Origin: Lachnospiraceae bacterium
Lineage (GTDB): Bacteria > Bacillota > Clostridia > Lachnospirales > Lachnospiraceae
NCBI GenBank assembly: GCA_017437065.1
Contig: JAFSBX010000031.1
Coordinates: forward strand, 1 to 62,181
DNA length: 62,181 nucleotides
Direction of reading: 5' to 3'
Position 1 is the first letter of the stretch. Every line of letters begins with the position of its first letter. The notes beneath the pieces are model-generated. The model made no database searches. It worked only from the letters and a program-made list of their open reading frames with translations, and was not told the DNA's origin. This document shows, in pieces, positions 35,615-45,899 of the stretch. A program made the translations under genes and the position numbers.

Positions 35615-36544
35615 ATGGGTGAGAAGAACCATGCCATGTGTAGTTATCTGGCAATACCAGAAATTTTTGCAGATTTTATTAATGGGGCTTTATTTGACGG
35701 CAGGAGTCAGATAGAGGAAGAGGATGTGATGAGCTATGATGGTGTATATCATGAAAAGGTTAAGGATGGGAATGGAGAAAAAATTAAACTGGAGCGGACA
35801 AGAGATGTAGTTAAGGGAATTGCAAAAGGAAACAAGTATGCAGTTGTAGGAGTGGAAAATCAGAATAAAGTTCATTATGCTATGCCCTTTCGATGTATGG
35901 AATATGAAGTTGCTGAGTATATTAAACAGTTAAGATTTATTCATAAAAACTATCAAAAGAAGGAAAGAACCACTGAAGAGTTTCTGTCAAAAATGAGCAG
36001 GGATGAAAGATTAAATCCGGTAGTCGTTATTATGTTTTATCATGGAACTGGGGAATATGAGGGATGTACGGATTTATACGGTATGTTGGAATTGGATGGA
36101 GAGAATGCAGTCTACAAAGAGTTTATTACAAATTACCGGATGAATTTAATCACGTTACAAGACATTAAGGAAGAAAAATTTAAAACGGGTTTAAAGCAGC
36201 TTATTGGTGTTATGAAATGTAGTAAGGATAAAAATGCATTGCAGGAATATATGGAAGAGAACTTTGAAGAGTTTTCTCACATGGATGAAGAGACATTTGA
36301 CACAATAAGCGTTATGGTGAATCAAAAAGATTTAATAAAGTATAAGAAAAAATGTCAAAATGAGGAGGGAATGGTAAATATGTGCCGTGCGATTGAGGAT
36401 ATTAGAGAAGAAGGTATACAGGCTTTTATAGATTTATGTAAAGAATTTTCAGTATCAAAGGAAGAGGCAATATCTAAACTGATGCAAAAACTTTCTATTG
36501 CACACAAAAAGGCAGCAGAATATGTAAATAAGTATTGGGAGTGA
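35615..36544 (+). CDS. Rpn family PD-(D/E)XK nuclease / putative transposase
   Basis: Proteins of this family (Rpn/YhgA-like) promote RecA-independent recombination and are present in many copies in Lachnospiraceae. The 309-residue protein shows the catalytic pattern as D64 in RDVV and E81-N-Q83 in GVENQN. LNPVVVIMFYHGTG near 130 and a helical C-terminal region follow. TAGGAG precedes the ATG. A strong terminator follows. It is not part of the carbohydrate cluster and may mark a recombination point at its edge. Confidence 0.82.
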   Translation: MGEKNHAMCSYLAIPEIFADFINGALFDGRSQIEEEDVMSYDGVYHEKVKDGNGEKIKLERTRDVVKGIAKGNKYAVVGVENQNKVHYAMPFRCMEYEVAEYIKQLRFIHKNYQKKERTTEEFLSKMSRDERLNPVVVIMFYHGTGEYEGCTDLYGMLELDGENAVYKEFITNYRMNLITLQDIKEEKFKTGLKQLIGVMKCSKDKNALQEYMEENFEEFSHMDEETFDTISVMVNQKDLIKYKKKCQNEEGMVNMCRAIEDIREEGIQAFIDLCKEFSVSKEEAISKLMQKLSIAHKKAAEYVNKYWE

Positions 36545-36571
36545 GAAAAATAAATACATAATTTGTTAGAA

Positions 36572-36614
36572 AAAAACAGACATTTTCAGATAAGAAAGGT
36601 GTCTGTTTTTTATT
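36572..36614 (+). terminator. Terminator after the Rpn nuclease
   Basis: AAAAACAGACA (36572-36582) pairs with TGTCTGTTTTT (36600-36610), an 11-bp stem with a T-rich tail. It isolates the carbohydrate cluster from upstream transcription. Confidence 0.85.
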
Positions 36615-36626
36615 TTCTGTGAAAAT

Positions 36627-36687
36627 AAAAAAATGATACCAAACTAACAAAAGACACCTTAATTCAAAAATCAAATTTTACTAAAAT
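36627..36687 (+). promoter_or_regulatory. Activator-type promoter P1 of the glucan cluster
   Basis: TAAAAT (36682-36687) is the likely -10; the -35 region (TTAATT) is poor. AAAAAAATGATACC (36627-36640) lies 41 bases upstream of the -10, exactly as at 45793. A related GACACC occurs 18 bases after GATACC. This pattern fits positive control by the AraC-type regulator encoded at 53286. Confidence 0.5.
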
Positions 36688-36697
36688 AGGAGTAGAA

Positions 36698-38547
36698 ATG
36701 TATATTAGGAAATTGCTCGAATGTAGTGAGGAAGCTATAGAGTCGTCGCTGCCGAGCGACGATTTTTTATTAGATTGCACAGGAGTACTGTATATGCCAA
36801 TAAAAACAGGAAAAATATACGATTACAGGAGTCATCGCACCAAAAATTATACAAGTAAACTGTTTGGAGAAAATACATACATTTTTTCACCGGATGATAC
36901 ACCTGCGGAAGTTAACCAAATATTAGATGAAATTTGGAGCAGGCAGGAAGCAGCTCAATTTGGAAAGGAACGTTTTCAGTTTATTTCCTGCCGGGAACGT
37001 ATGATAAGTCTATTGCCGTCAAGGTGGGATTTTATACGCAGATAGCGGGATTAGGTGCACTGCCTACAGATACAAAGCTTGCGTCCTTACAGTGTGATGC
37101 GAGATGGCTTTGGAAAGATTCGGATAACAACAATGCTCTTTGTAATTTCTGGCGTGGCGTGGAAAATCTGGAAATTGACAGCGATACTGTGTGGGCCGTC
37201 TCACAGGCAACATTTATGCGCAGGGTTCAAATTGAAGGTGAATTAGTTCTTCATGATGAGCTTGGATGGTGCAGTGGAGGTTTTCTGGCAGATTCCAGAG
37301 TGAAGCTTGCGATTGATTCCGGTACGCAACAGCAATGGCTGTCGAGAAATAATGAATTTGAGGCATGGCAGGGTGACAATTGGAATATGGTATTTCTTGG
37401 TGATAAAAAAGGGTGTGACCCGGTGGAAACATGGCCGGAGAGAGCTTATACGTCTGTACCCGTGACACCAATCATACAGGAAAAGCCTTTCCTTGTGTAT
37501 GATGAAAAAGAAGGCTTCATGGTTTATGTACCAAAGCTGCGAAAAGAGGCAACAGGGATTTCATGGAAAGATGGAGCAACAGAAGGGAAGAAAATATCAT
37601 TAGATACATTTTATATAGCCAGACCGGAAACGGATACAGCAGAAACCTTAAATGAAGCGTTGACAAATGGAAAGAATCTGTTGTTTACACCGGGGATATA
37701 TTTACTGGATGAAGCCTTAAAAGTAAATAATGCAGATACAATTGTACTTGGTACAGGACTGGCAACGTTACAGCCAACAAACGGAAATGCATGTATAGAA
37801 ACAACAGATGCAGATGGCATTAATATTTCAGGTATCTTATTCGATGCAGGAGAGAAAGAAAGTGACAATCTTCTGGTTATCGGAGAAGAGAATAGCAGTG
37901 CAGAACATGTCGAAGCACCGATTTGTCTGTCGGACGTATTTTTCCGGATTGGCGGAGCGGATACAGCATTTGCGGCAATGGCAAAGAACTGTGTAAAAAT
38001 AAACAGTAATAACGTTATAGGAGATAATTTCTGGGTGTGGCGTGCGGATCATAGTCATAATGTGGCATGGGACAAAAATACCGCTGCAAACGGAATTATT
38101 ATAAATGGCAATGATGTGCATATGTATGCATTGATGGTGGAACATTTTATGGAATACCAGACGATCTGGAATGGTGAGAACGGTAAACTGATTATGTATC
38201 AGAGTGAAATGCCGTATGATGTACCCACGCAGAAGGACTGGCAGAGCCATGGCGGGCGGATGAATGGTTATGCATCTGTGTATGTGGATGAAGCAGTTGA
38301 AAACTTTGAAGCATGGGGCATCGGTATATATTCTTACCATAGAGATGCGGCAGTAGAAGCCTTTTGTGCAATGGAACTGCCGGAAAAAGACAATGTAAAA
38401 GTACACAACGTATGTGCCATTATGATTACCGGAAATCCGGGAATCAGTCATGTAATTAACGATAAAGGAGAGCCGGCCAATACGGCAGGAACACGCTCCA
38501 TTATCATAGAGTATGCAAATGGAATACAAAATAGGGAGGAGCAATAA
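36698..38547 (+). pseudogene. GH55-like beta-helix protein, frameshifted
   Basis: The protein resembles the GH55-type double beta-helix family, often mislabelled adenylyl cyclase in databases; characterised GH55 members are exo-beta-1,3-glucanases. The first frame carries YIFSPDDTPAEVNQILDEI to GKERFQF. The second picks up at VYFLPGTYDKSIAVKVGFYTQ and runs to the stop. They join if one T is added near 36981. Conserved stretches include GTQQQWLSRN and WNMVFLGDKKG. There is no signal peptide, so it would act in the cytoplasm. The start may be ATG 36794 (AGGAG at 36781) rather than 36698, because P1 would begin transcription near 36694. The shift could be a sequencing error in a T-run. Confidence 0.75.
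36743..36768 (+). terminator. Intrinsic terminator in the leader of the glucan cluster
   Basis: TCGTCGCT (36743-36750) pairs perfectly with AGCGACGA (36755-36762) around GCCG and is followed by six Ts. It lies between P1 and the ATG at 36794, so it could act as an attenuator. GCTCG (36715-36719) can pair with CGAGC (36753-36757) and would break the stem. Confidence 0.6.
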
Positions 38548-38548
38548 A

Positions 38549-41269
38549 ATGGCAAGTTACCAGTTTTTAGACGAGAAAGGAACATTTACATTAGAAACAC
38601 CGGAGAATTACAGTTACCAGTATTTTCCGGTAGCAGGAGAAAACGGAATAAAGAGTGCAGTGACTCCAAACTTAGGCGGTGACAGCAAAATCAATCAGAA
38701 TGTATTTATACTGGAGCCGGTCAGCGTAGAAAATTTACATAATAACCGTTCTACAAGAAACTTCTGGTGTCAGGTAGAAGGTGTGGGAAGCTGGTCAGTA
38801 ACCGGAGCATCCGCAGAAGAAGAAAGCCGTAAATTTACGGACAGTCAGGATGAAAGCGAATTAACAGCCGGACTTATGTGGCAGAGCGTAACAAGAAAAT
38901 CAAGAAAATATCAGTTGGAAGCAAAAGTAACATCTTTTGTACCATTAAATCATAATGTAGAAATCATGCATGTGGAAATTACAAATGCAGCAAAAATGAG
39001 AGTGGAATTTACTCCGATAGCAGCAGTTCCGATTTACGGAAGAAGTGCAGATAATATCAGAGACCACAGACATGTAACTGCATTATTACATCGTATTTCC
39101 ACAAGAGAGGAAGGCGTTGTTGTAAAACCGACTCTTTCTTTTGATGAAAGAGGACATCAGGTAAATGATGTAAGCTACTTTGTATGCGGTGTAACAGGAG
39201 ACGGAAAGAATCCTGTATCCTTCTATCCGATAGCAGAAGATTACATCGGCGAAGGCGGAAGCTATACAAGACCACTTGCAGTAATCGAAAATCAGCCGGG
39301 AGTGAAAGCCGGTACTGAATTAGAGGGAAAAGAAGCAGTAGGCGGACTGAAATTTGATAAAGTAGCTTTAGAGCCGGGCGAATATGTTTCCTATACAATC
39401 CTTATCGGTGCACTGGAAAATCAGGACGAAATTACAGGTATTGTAGAAGCATATAACTCTGCGGAAAAAGTAGAAACAGCACTTAATGATACAAAAAATT
39501 ACTGGCAGGAAAAAGTAAACATTACATATCATACAGGAGATAAAAACTTCGATAATTATATGCGTTGGGTAAGCTTCCAGCCGATCTTAAGAAGAATTTA
39601 CGGTTGTTCTTTCCTTCCGCATCATGATTACGGAAAAGGCGGAAGAGGCTGGAGAGATTTATGGCAGGATTGTCTGGCACTTCTTTTAATGAATCCGGAT
39701 GGCGTAAGACAGATGCTTCTAGACAACTTCGGCGGTGTGCGTATGGATGGTACAAATGCAACAATTATCGGTTCTAAACAGGGCGAATTTATTGCTGACC
39801 GTAACAACATTACCCGTGTATGGATGGATCATGGAGTATGGCCATTCTTTACTACAAAACTTTACATTGACCAGACAGGTGATATTGAACTTCTCAACCA
39901 GAAAGTAACCTATTTCAAAGACAAACAGGTAGAAAGAGGTACGGCAGTTGATGAAAAATGGAGCGAAGATTACGGTAACCAGCAGAAAACTGCGGATGGT
40001 ACTGTTTACTCAGGAACTGTATTAGAGCATCTGCTTTTACAGAACTTATGCGCATTCTATGAAGTAGGCGAACACAACCATATCAAACTTCGTGGTGCAG
40101 ACTGGAACGATGCACTTGATATGGCAGATAAACGCGGTGAAAGTGTTGCATTTACAAATGCGTATGCAGGAAACTTAAGAGATATCGCAGATTACGCAGA
40201 GCTTTTAGCAAAAGCAACAGGAAACGATGAAGTTGTGATTGCGGAAGAAATGTTAAACCTTCTGAAAAATGATGAAGAATTATTAGAAAATATTGAAGCG
40301 AAAAATAAACTTCTTTCCCAGTACGGACAGGAATGCAGACATACTATCAGCGGTAAGACAGTAAGCGTGAAAGTAAGTGAACTTGCAGAAAACTTAAGAA
40401 AGAAATCCGACTGGATGATGGAACACATTCGTAAAACAGAATGGGTAACAGATAAAGAAGGAAACGGCTGGTTTAACGGTTACTATGATAATAGCGGAAG
40501 AAGAGTAGAAGGCGACCATGAGAACGGAGTGCGCATGATGCTTACAGGTCAGGTATTCTCTATTATGAGTGGTACAGCAACAGAAGACCAGATTAAAGAA
40601 ATCACAAAGAGTGCTGACATGTACTTATATAATAAAAAACAGGGTGGCTACCGTCTGAATACAGACTTCCACGAAGTAAAGAAAGACCTGGGAAGAATGT
40701 TCGGATTTGCTTATGGTGAAAAAGAAAACGGTGCGGTATTCTCCCACATGGCAGTAATGTATGCAAATGCTTTATATAGAAGAGGCTTTGCAAAAGAAGG
40801 ACATAAAGCATTACAGGCGCTTGCAGATGCGGCAATGGATTTTGAAACAAGTAAAATTTATCCGGGTATTCCTGAATACTTTAATGCAACAGGAAGAGGA
40901 ATGTATCATTATCTGACAGGTGCGGCAAGCTGGTATATGCTTACTATGATTACAGAAGGCTACGGAGTAAAAGGTTCTGTAGGTAATTTGGAAATCAGCC
41001 CGAACCTGATGAAAAATCAGTTCGACGAAGCTGGTAATGCAGGATTGGAGCTTCCATTTGGTGGCAAACGCTTCCGGATTGTTATAGAAAATCCGGAAGG
41101 TTTGGAATTTGGAGAATATTCCATCAAGGCAGCAGTTATGGAAGGAAGAACACTGGAAATAACAAATAAGGCAAAACAGGGATGTGCTGTCTTGGATAAA
41201 CAGATGATTGATAAACTGTCAGACGAAACACATAGAATAGAAGTAACCTTGGGAAGAGCGGAGGCGTAG
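38549..41269 (+). CDS. GH94-clan glycoside phosphorylase
   Basis: This protein has 906 residues. The first ~280 are the beta-sandwich domain (QNVFILEPVSVENLHNNRST), a helical linker follows, and then an (alpha/alpha)6 barrel carries GGRGWRDLWQDC near 375 and RGADWNDAL at 515-523. The latter is the GDWND-type motif holding the catalytic acid Asp in GH94 enzymes. Families GH94, GH149 and GH161 share this layout and release sugar-1-phosphate from beta-glucosides or beta-glucans. I cannot tell which family or linkage applies. There is no signal peptide. The ATG at 38549 lies one base after the previous stop, with GGAGGAG upstream. Confidence 0.82.
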   Translation: MASYQFLDEKGTFTLETPENYSYQYFPVAGENGIKSAVTPNLGGDSKINQNVFILEPVSVENLHNNRSTRNFWCQVEGVGSWSVTGASAEEESRKFTDSQDESELTAGLMWQSVTRKSRKYQLEAKVTSFVPLNHNVEIMHVEITNAAKMRVEFTPIAAVPIYGRSADNIRDHRHVTALLHRISTREEGVVVKPTLSFDERGHQVNDVSYFVCGVTGDGKNPVSFYPIAEDYIGEGGSYTRPLAVIENQPGVKAGTELEGKEAVGGLKFDKVALEPGEYVSYTILIGALENQDEITGIVEAYNSAEKVETALNDTKNYWQEKVNITYHTGDKNFDNYMRWVSFQPILRRIYGCSFLPHHDYGKGGRGWRDLWQDCLALLLMNPDGVRQMLLDNFGGVRMDGTNATIIGSKQGEFIADRNNITRVWMDHGVWPFFTTKLYIDQTGDIELLNQKVTYFKDKQVERGTAVDEKWSEDYGNQQKTADGTVYSGTVLEHLLLQNLCAFYEVGEHNHIKLRGADWNDALDMADKRGESVAFTNAYAGNLRDIADYAELLAKATGNDEVVIAEEMLNLLKNDEELLENIEAKNKLLSQYGQECRHTISGKTVSVKVSELAENLRKKSDWMMEHIRKTEWVTDKEGNGWFNGYYDNSGRRVEGDHENGVRMMLTGQVFSIMSGTATEDQIKEITKSADMYLYNKKQGGYRLNTDFHEVKKDLGRMFGFAYGEKENGAVFSHMAVMYANALYRRGFAKEGHKALQALADAAMDFETSKIYPGIPEYFNATGRGMYHYLTGAASWYMLTMITEGYGVKGSVGNLEISPNLMKNQFDEAGNAGLELPFGGKRFRIVIENPEGLEFGEYSIKAAVMEGRTLEITNKAKQGCAVLDKQMIDKLSDETHRIEVTLGRAEA

Positions 41270-41272
41270 TAC

Positions 41273-44200
41273 ATGGGGCGTAAGGAAGAAGAGTTTGTAA
41301 TGAGTCAATACGGCAAGAAATCTACGTTCGCAAGTTTCTTGCCGGGCATTGCCGGAATGCGGGGCATTCCAATCTGGTGTTACTATGTAAATCGGGGGCA
41401 ATGTGTTGTCAGCTTCGGCGTGGATAATAAAGACCATGCAATCATGGAATTCTATCCGGCACATGTAGCATACCAGAATGTAAAGCGAACAGGCTTCCGT
41501 ACGTTTCTTCGTAAAAACGGTAAATATATGGAGTGTTTTGCGGATGAAAACAAAAATCACGATATGATGATTCGTATGAACAGTCTTTCCATTCAGGAAG
41601 AAAATAAAGAAGAACAGCTTTTGACTCAGGTAGACTATTTTATATTACCGGGTGAAAAACTTGGTGGTCTGGTAAGAAAAGTTACTGTATCTAATCAGGC
41701 AGAGGAAGATATTGAATTAGAAGTGCTTGATGGTATGCCGGCGGTAATTCCATACGGAGTAGACTTAAGTAATATGAAAAATATGACCCAGACGGCAAAG
41801 GCGTGGATGCAGGTAGAAGATGTAGATATAAAAGTGCCTTTTTACCGTGTAAGGGCAAGTATGGCTGATACTGCAGCCGTAAGTGCTATTGAAGGCGGTA
41901 ATTTCTCCATCGGCTGTCTGGAAGATGGAGAGAAACTTGCACCAATTGTTGATCCGGAAGTAGTTTTCTCCTATGATTGTTCCTTGCAGAATGCTGTGCG
42001 TTTTGCAGAAGAAGGATTGGATAGTGTTCTTTCTGCAAGTCAGATTACTATGAACAATTTACCATGTAGTTTCTATGGTGTGAAGAAGACTTTGACGGCA
42101 GGCGAGTCTGTAACAATTTACGAACTTATTGGACAAGTTGAGAAGAAAGAATATTTGCAGGCATTCCTGAAAGAGCAAAAAGATTCAGGGTACTTCGATG
42201 CAAAAAAGGAAGAGGCAGAAGAACTGACAAACGAGCTTTGCAGTGGTATTGGAACAAAGACTGCTTCGCCGGAATTTGATACATATTGTAAATATACATA
42301 CATGGACAATGTATTAAGAGGCGGTTATCCGGTTCAGCTTGGAAATAATAAACTGTTTTATGTATATTCCAGGAAACACGGCGATTTAGAAAGAGATTAC
42401 AACTATTTCTCCATGCTTCCGGAATTCTATTCACAAGGAAACGGGAATTTCCGTGACGTAAATCAGAATCGTCGTTGTGATACATTCTTTGCGCCTTTTG
42501 TAGGCAGAGAAAATATAAAAGAATTTTACAGTTTAATCCAGTTAGACGGTTACAATCCGTTAGGCGTGGAAAAACTGACATACCGGATGGAGAGAGAAAA
42601 GGCAGCTGCTTTGTTTAAGGAATTTCCGAAGGGAAAAGCAGAGGAATTGATACAGTTTACAGAAAAACCTTTCACTCCGGGGGCCCTTTGGTCAAAACTG
42701 GATGAAGTTTTGGGAGAATGGAAAGAAGCACTGTTCTATCATATTATTGACTTCTCAGACAGTCTGGTAAACGGTAACTTTGGAGAAGGTTACTGGAGTG
42801 ATCATTGGACTTACAATTTAGACTTAATAGAAGATTATTTGGAAATAAACCCTGAAAAAGAAAAGGAAATGCTGTATGAAGAAGAGTATACTTATTTCCT
42901 TTCCCAGATTAATGTAAACCGTAGAAGTAAACGTTATGCGGAAACAGAGCAGGGACTTCGTCAGTATTATGCATTAAATGAAAGCAGCAGACGAAATACA
43001 ACAGAAAAACTGGTAAGAGCAGATTTCGGTAAGGGAGAAGTTCTTAAAGTTACATTGATGGAAAAACTACTGCTTTTATGTGCTACGAAATTTGCTACGC
43101 TGGATGCTTACGGTATGGGTATAGAAATGGAAGGCGGCAAACCGGGCTGGTACGATGCATTAAATGGGTTGCCGGGAATCTTCGGGTCTTCCATGGCAGA
43201 AACATATGAACTTAGCAGAACAATGCAGTATACAATTTCTGCATTGGAAAAATATGCAGAAGAAGTATGTATTACAGAAGAACTGGGCAATCTGATTGAT
43301 GAATTGCATTTAATTAACCGTTTGGAAAAAGAAAATCTTTTCGGAGATGGCGAGGTACTTTCTTTCTGGAATCGTATTAATGATGTTAAAGAAATATACA
43401 GGGATAAAACATTCTCAGGTGTGTCCGGTAAGAAGAACACTTATCAGAGTAAATCGTTAGCAGCTGTTTTAAAGGAATGGAAACAGACCGTAGATTATGG
43501 TATTGAAAAAGCATGTAAATTGAGTGGTGGAATTTGTCCTACATATTTTGCTTTTGAAGTACCTGAGTATGAAAAGCAGAAAGAATGCATTAAACCGCTT
43601 CGTTTTGAGGTGAAGCAGGTACCTTACTTCTTAGAAGGACCGGTACGATATCTGAAACTGGAACAGCCTGCAGATAAGAAAAAAGAACTGTATTTTAATG
43701 TGAAAAACAGTGATTTATATGATGAAAAGTTATCCATGTACAAAGTAAATGCTTCTCTTGAGAAGGCGTCTTATGAACTTGGAAGAGCAAGAGCGTTTAC
43801 ACCGGGCTGGTTGGAGAATGAGTCTGTCTGGCTTCATATGGAATACAAATATCTGCTGGAGCTTTTAAGAAGCGGTATGTATGAAGAATTTTTTGAAGAC
43901 TTTCATAAAGCAGCAGTACCATTTCTTAATCCACAGGTTTACGGAAGAAGTATTTTTGAAAACTCTTCCTTTATTGCAAGCAGCAAAAATCCGAATGAGA
44001 AATATCATGGTAAAGGGTTTGTGGCAAGACTTTCAGGTTCTACAATTGAGTTTATCAGTATGTGGAAGTTAATGATGTTCGGAAAAAATATCTTTACAGT
44101 GAAAAAAGGAGAGCTTGCGTTCATGCCAAGACCTTCTATTCCTGAATACTTGATTCCGGATACAAAGAAAATTACAGCAACGCTTCTTGGCGGAATTGAA

Positions 44201-44380
44201 GTGGAATACCTGTTGGAAGAAAAGAAGAATTATATTCCGGGAAGTTATCAGGTAACAAATATGCACTTTATTTATAAAAATCGTAATGAGGCGGATACCG
44301 CAGCTGATTATGTATCAGGTAAAATTGCCGAAGATATCCGTGAACAGAAAATTGCTAAAATTGAAATTACACTTGCATAA
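41273..44380 (+). CDS. Second GH94-clan protein, divergent
   Basis: This 1035-residue protein is related in layout to cellobiose phosphorylase-like enzymes but lacks close similarity to its neighbour. The N-terminal half is beta-rich ([20 protein letters not shown]). The barrel half has [19 protein letters not shown] near 505 and [15 protein letters not shown] near 625-639, where D628 sits where the GDWND acid Asp would be. Arg- and Trp-rich loops follow. No signal peptide is visible. GGAGG lies eight bases from ATG 41273; ATG 41300 is an alternative. The activity is unknown: a phosphorylase, or a hydrolase acting on the same oligosaccharide. Confidence 0.7.
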   Translation: MGRKEEEFVMSQYGKKSTFASFLPGIAGMRGIPIWCYYVNRGQCVVSFGVDNKDHAIMEFYPAHVAYQNVKRTGFRTFLRKNGKYMECFADENKNHDMMIRMNSLSIQEENKEEQLLTQVDYFILPGEKLGGLVRKVTVSNQAEEDIELEVLDGMPAVIPYGVDLSNMKNMTQTAKAWMQVEDVDIKVPFYRVRASMADTAAVSAIEGGNFSIGCLEDGEKLAPIVDPEVVFSYDCSLQNAVRFAEEGLDSVLSASQITMNNLPCSFYGVKKTLTAGESVTIYELIGQVEKKEYLQAFLKEQKDSGYFDAKKEEAEELTNELCSGIGTKTASPEFDTYCKYTYMDNVLRGGYPVQLGNNKLFYVYSRKHGDLERDYNYFSMLPEFYSQGNGNFRDVNQNRRCDTFFAPFVGRENIKEFYSLIQLDGYNPLGVEKLTYRMEREKAAALFKEFPKGKAEELIQFTEKPFTPGALWSKLDEVLGEWKEALFYHIIDFSDSLVNGNFGEGYWSDHWTYNLDLIEDYLEINPEKEKEMLYEEEYTYFLSQINVNRRSKRYAETEQGLRQYYALNESSRRNTTEKLVRADFGKGEVLKVTLMEKLLLLCATKFATLDAYGMGIEMEGGKPGWYDALNGLPGIFGSSMAETYELSRTMQYTISALEKYAEEVCITEELGNLIDELHLINRLEKENLFGDGEVLSFWNRINDVKEIYRDKTFSGVSGKKNTYQSKSLAAVLKEWKQTVDYGIEKACKLSGGICPTYFAFEVPEYEKQKECIKPLRFEVKQVPYFLEGPVRYLKLEQPADKKKELYFNVKNSDLYDEKLSMYKVNASLEKASYELGRARAFTPGWLENESVWLHMEYKYLLELLRSGMYEEFFEDFHKAAVPFLNPQVYGRSIFENSSFIASSKNPNEKYHGKGFVARLSGSTIEFISMWKLMMFGKNIFTVKKGELAFMPRPSIPEYLIPDTKKITATLLGGIEVEYLLEEKKNYIPGSYQVTNMHFIYKNRNEADTAADYVSGKIAEDIREQKIAKIEITLA

Positions 44381-44395
44381 GGCAGGTGAAAAGAG

Positions 44396-44424
44396 GGAGT
44401 AAGAATGCAGTCGCTTCTTACTCC
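44396..44424 (+). other. Hairpin before the GH30 gene
   Basis: GGAGTAAGAA (44396-44405) pairs perfectly with TTCTTACTCC (44415-44424). No U-run follows. It may protect or process the mRNA between the two enzyme genes. Confidence 0.55.
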
Positions 44425-44456
44425 TGATTTGTAAAAAAATGAATGGAGGGACATTT

Positions 44457-45794
44457 ATGAGTACAAAAAAATTAAAAATGATTGTAACTGATTCAGTGGG
44501 CAGAAAGTTCTGGGAAGAAACAAAACATGAAATGAAAACTATGCAGGATTGTATGCATGTTGTTAATGTGTATCCGGAAGTGACCTATCAGAAAGTACGT
44601 GGATTTGGCGGTGCATTTACAGAAGCGGCTGCCCACAATTACGCAGGCATGAGTGATGAAAAAAAGAAAGAGCTTACGACAGCTTATTTTGGTGAAGAGG
44701 GACTTCGTTACAATCTTGGAAGAGTTCATATGAACAGCTGTGATTTCGCATTGGGAAATTACACTTATGTAGAAGAAGGTGACGCAGATTTAAAAACGTT
44801 TTCAATTGCTCATGACTTTGAGAAGATCATTCCTATGGTAAAAGATGCACAGGCTGAAAGCAAACAGGATATGGAATTTTTAATGTCTCCATGGTCACCG
44901 CCTGCGTTTATGAAAACGAACGGAGAAATGAATCATGGTGGAAGTCTGAAAAAAGAGTATTATCAGGCATGGGCAAATTATTTTGCACGTTTTATAAAAG
45001 CTTATAGAGAAGCCGGAATTCCCATCGAATATTTAACAGTGCAGAATGAACCTATGGCAGTTCAGACATGGGATTCCTGTATTTATACTTCAGAGGATGA
45101 GAGTCTGTTTGTAAAAGAATACTTAGGACCAACTTTGGAAAGAGAAGGACTGTCTGATGTGGGAATCTTTGTATGGGATCACAATAAAGAGGAGGCTTAT
45201 CAGAGATTCAAAGAAACTATTGCAGATGAAACAACTAAAAAATATGTTAAAGGTGTAGCGCTTCATTGGTATACCGGTGATCATTTTGAAGCAATTGAAC
45301 TGATTAAAAAACAATATCCTGATAAAGAAGTATTTTTTACGGAAGGCTGTGTAGAATACTCCCGTTTTGCGGATTCCGGTGAAGTGGATAAGGCAGAAAT
45401 GTATGCCCATGACATCTTAGGAAACTTAAATGCCGGAATCAGTGCATCCTTGGACTGGAATCTCCTTTTAGATGAAAAAGGCGGACCAAACCATGTTGGA
45501 AATTTCTGTGCGGCACCAATTATGTGCAATGCAGCAGAGGACAGCTATGAAAAAAGATTAACATATTATTATATTGGGCATTTCAGCCGCTATATCAAAC
45601 CTGGGGCTGTCAGAATCGGAGCAACCCGTTATACAGACAAAATAGAAGCAACAGCATTCTTAAATCCTGATGGGGAAAGAGTACTCGTTTTGTTAAATAA
45701 GACGGAAAAAGAAGTTCCTGTAACGGTGCGTGAGGCAGGTTGTGGAATAGAGATAGGTATAAATCCTCATTCTATCTATACAATATGCTACTAA
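44457..45794 (+). CDS. GH30 family glycoside hydrolase
   Basis: This 445-residue enzyme resembles the glucosylceramidase/beta-glucanase family GH30. The catalytic acid/base is E198 in TVQNEP and the nucleophile is E296 in FFTEGC. VRGFGGAFTEAAAHNYAG near 48-65 and MSPWSPPAFMKTNG near 143-156 are family hallmarks. The last ~75 residues form the beta-sandwich that completes the fold. There is no signal peptide, unlike secreted xylanases and beta-1,6-glucanases, so it probably acts on imported oligosaccharides. Known specificities are beta-glucosidase, beta-1,6-glucanase and beta-fucosidase/xylosidase. Start ATG 44457 is behind GGAGGG. Confidence 0.9.
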   Translation: MSTKKLKMIVTDSVGRKFWEETKHEMKTMQDCMHVVNVYPEVTYQKVRGFGGAFTEAAAHNYAGMSDEKKKELTTAYFGEEGLRYNLGRVHMNSCDFALGNYTYVEEGDADLKTFSIAHDFEKIIPMVKDAQAESKQDMEFLMSPWSPPAFMKTNGEMNHGGSLKKEYYQAWANYFARFIKAYREAGIPIEYLTVQNEPMAVQTWDSCIYTSEDESLFVKEYLGPTLEREGLSDVGIFVWDHNKEEAYQRFKETIADETTKKYVKGVALHWYTGDHFEAIELIKKQYPDKEVFFTEGCVEYSRFADSGEVDKAEMYAHDILGNLNAGISASLDWNLLLDEKGGPNHVGNFCAAPIMCNAAEDSYEKRLTYYYIGHFSRYIKPGAVRIGATRYTDKIEATAFLNPDGERVLVLLNKTEKEVPVTVREAGCGIEIGINPHSIYTICY

Positions 45795-45853
45795 AAAAAT
45801 GATACCTTTTTAAAATTTGAGTCATTATAACTAATTAAGTGTAAAGCTATAAT
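45793..45853 (+). promoter_or_regulatory. Activator-type promoter P2 before the sugar-binding protein
   Basis: TATAAT (45848-45853) is a perfect -10, but the -35 position (TTATAA) is poor. AAAAAAATGATACC (45793-45806) ends 41 bases before the -10, the same 14-mer and distance as at P1. The transcription start would be near 45860, giving a 40-base leader. Confidence 0.55.
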
Positions 45854-45899
45854 ACAATTATCAACGAAAGAGATGTTGAACAAAAAAGGAGGATCTTTT

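Noticed and set aside
37837-38544. Long minus-strand ORF opposite the GH55-like gene
   Set aside because: Its histidine- and cysteine-rich, repeat-free sequence has no family features and mirrors the coding strand.
36934-38547. Adenylyl cyclase annotation for the beta-helix protein
   Set aside because: Relatives carry that name in databases, but no cyclase motif is visible. The sequence pattern fits GH55-type beta-helix proteins.
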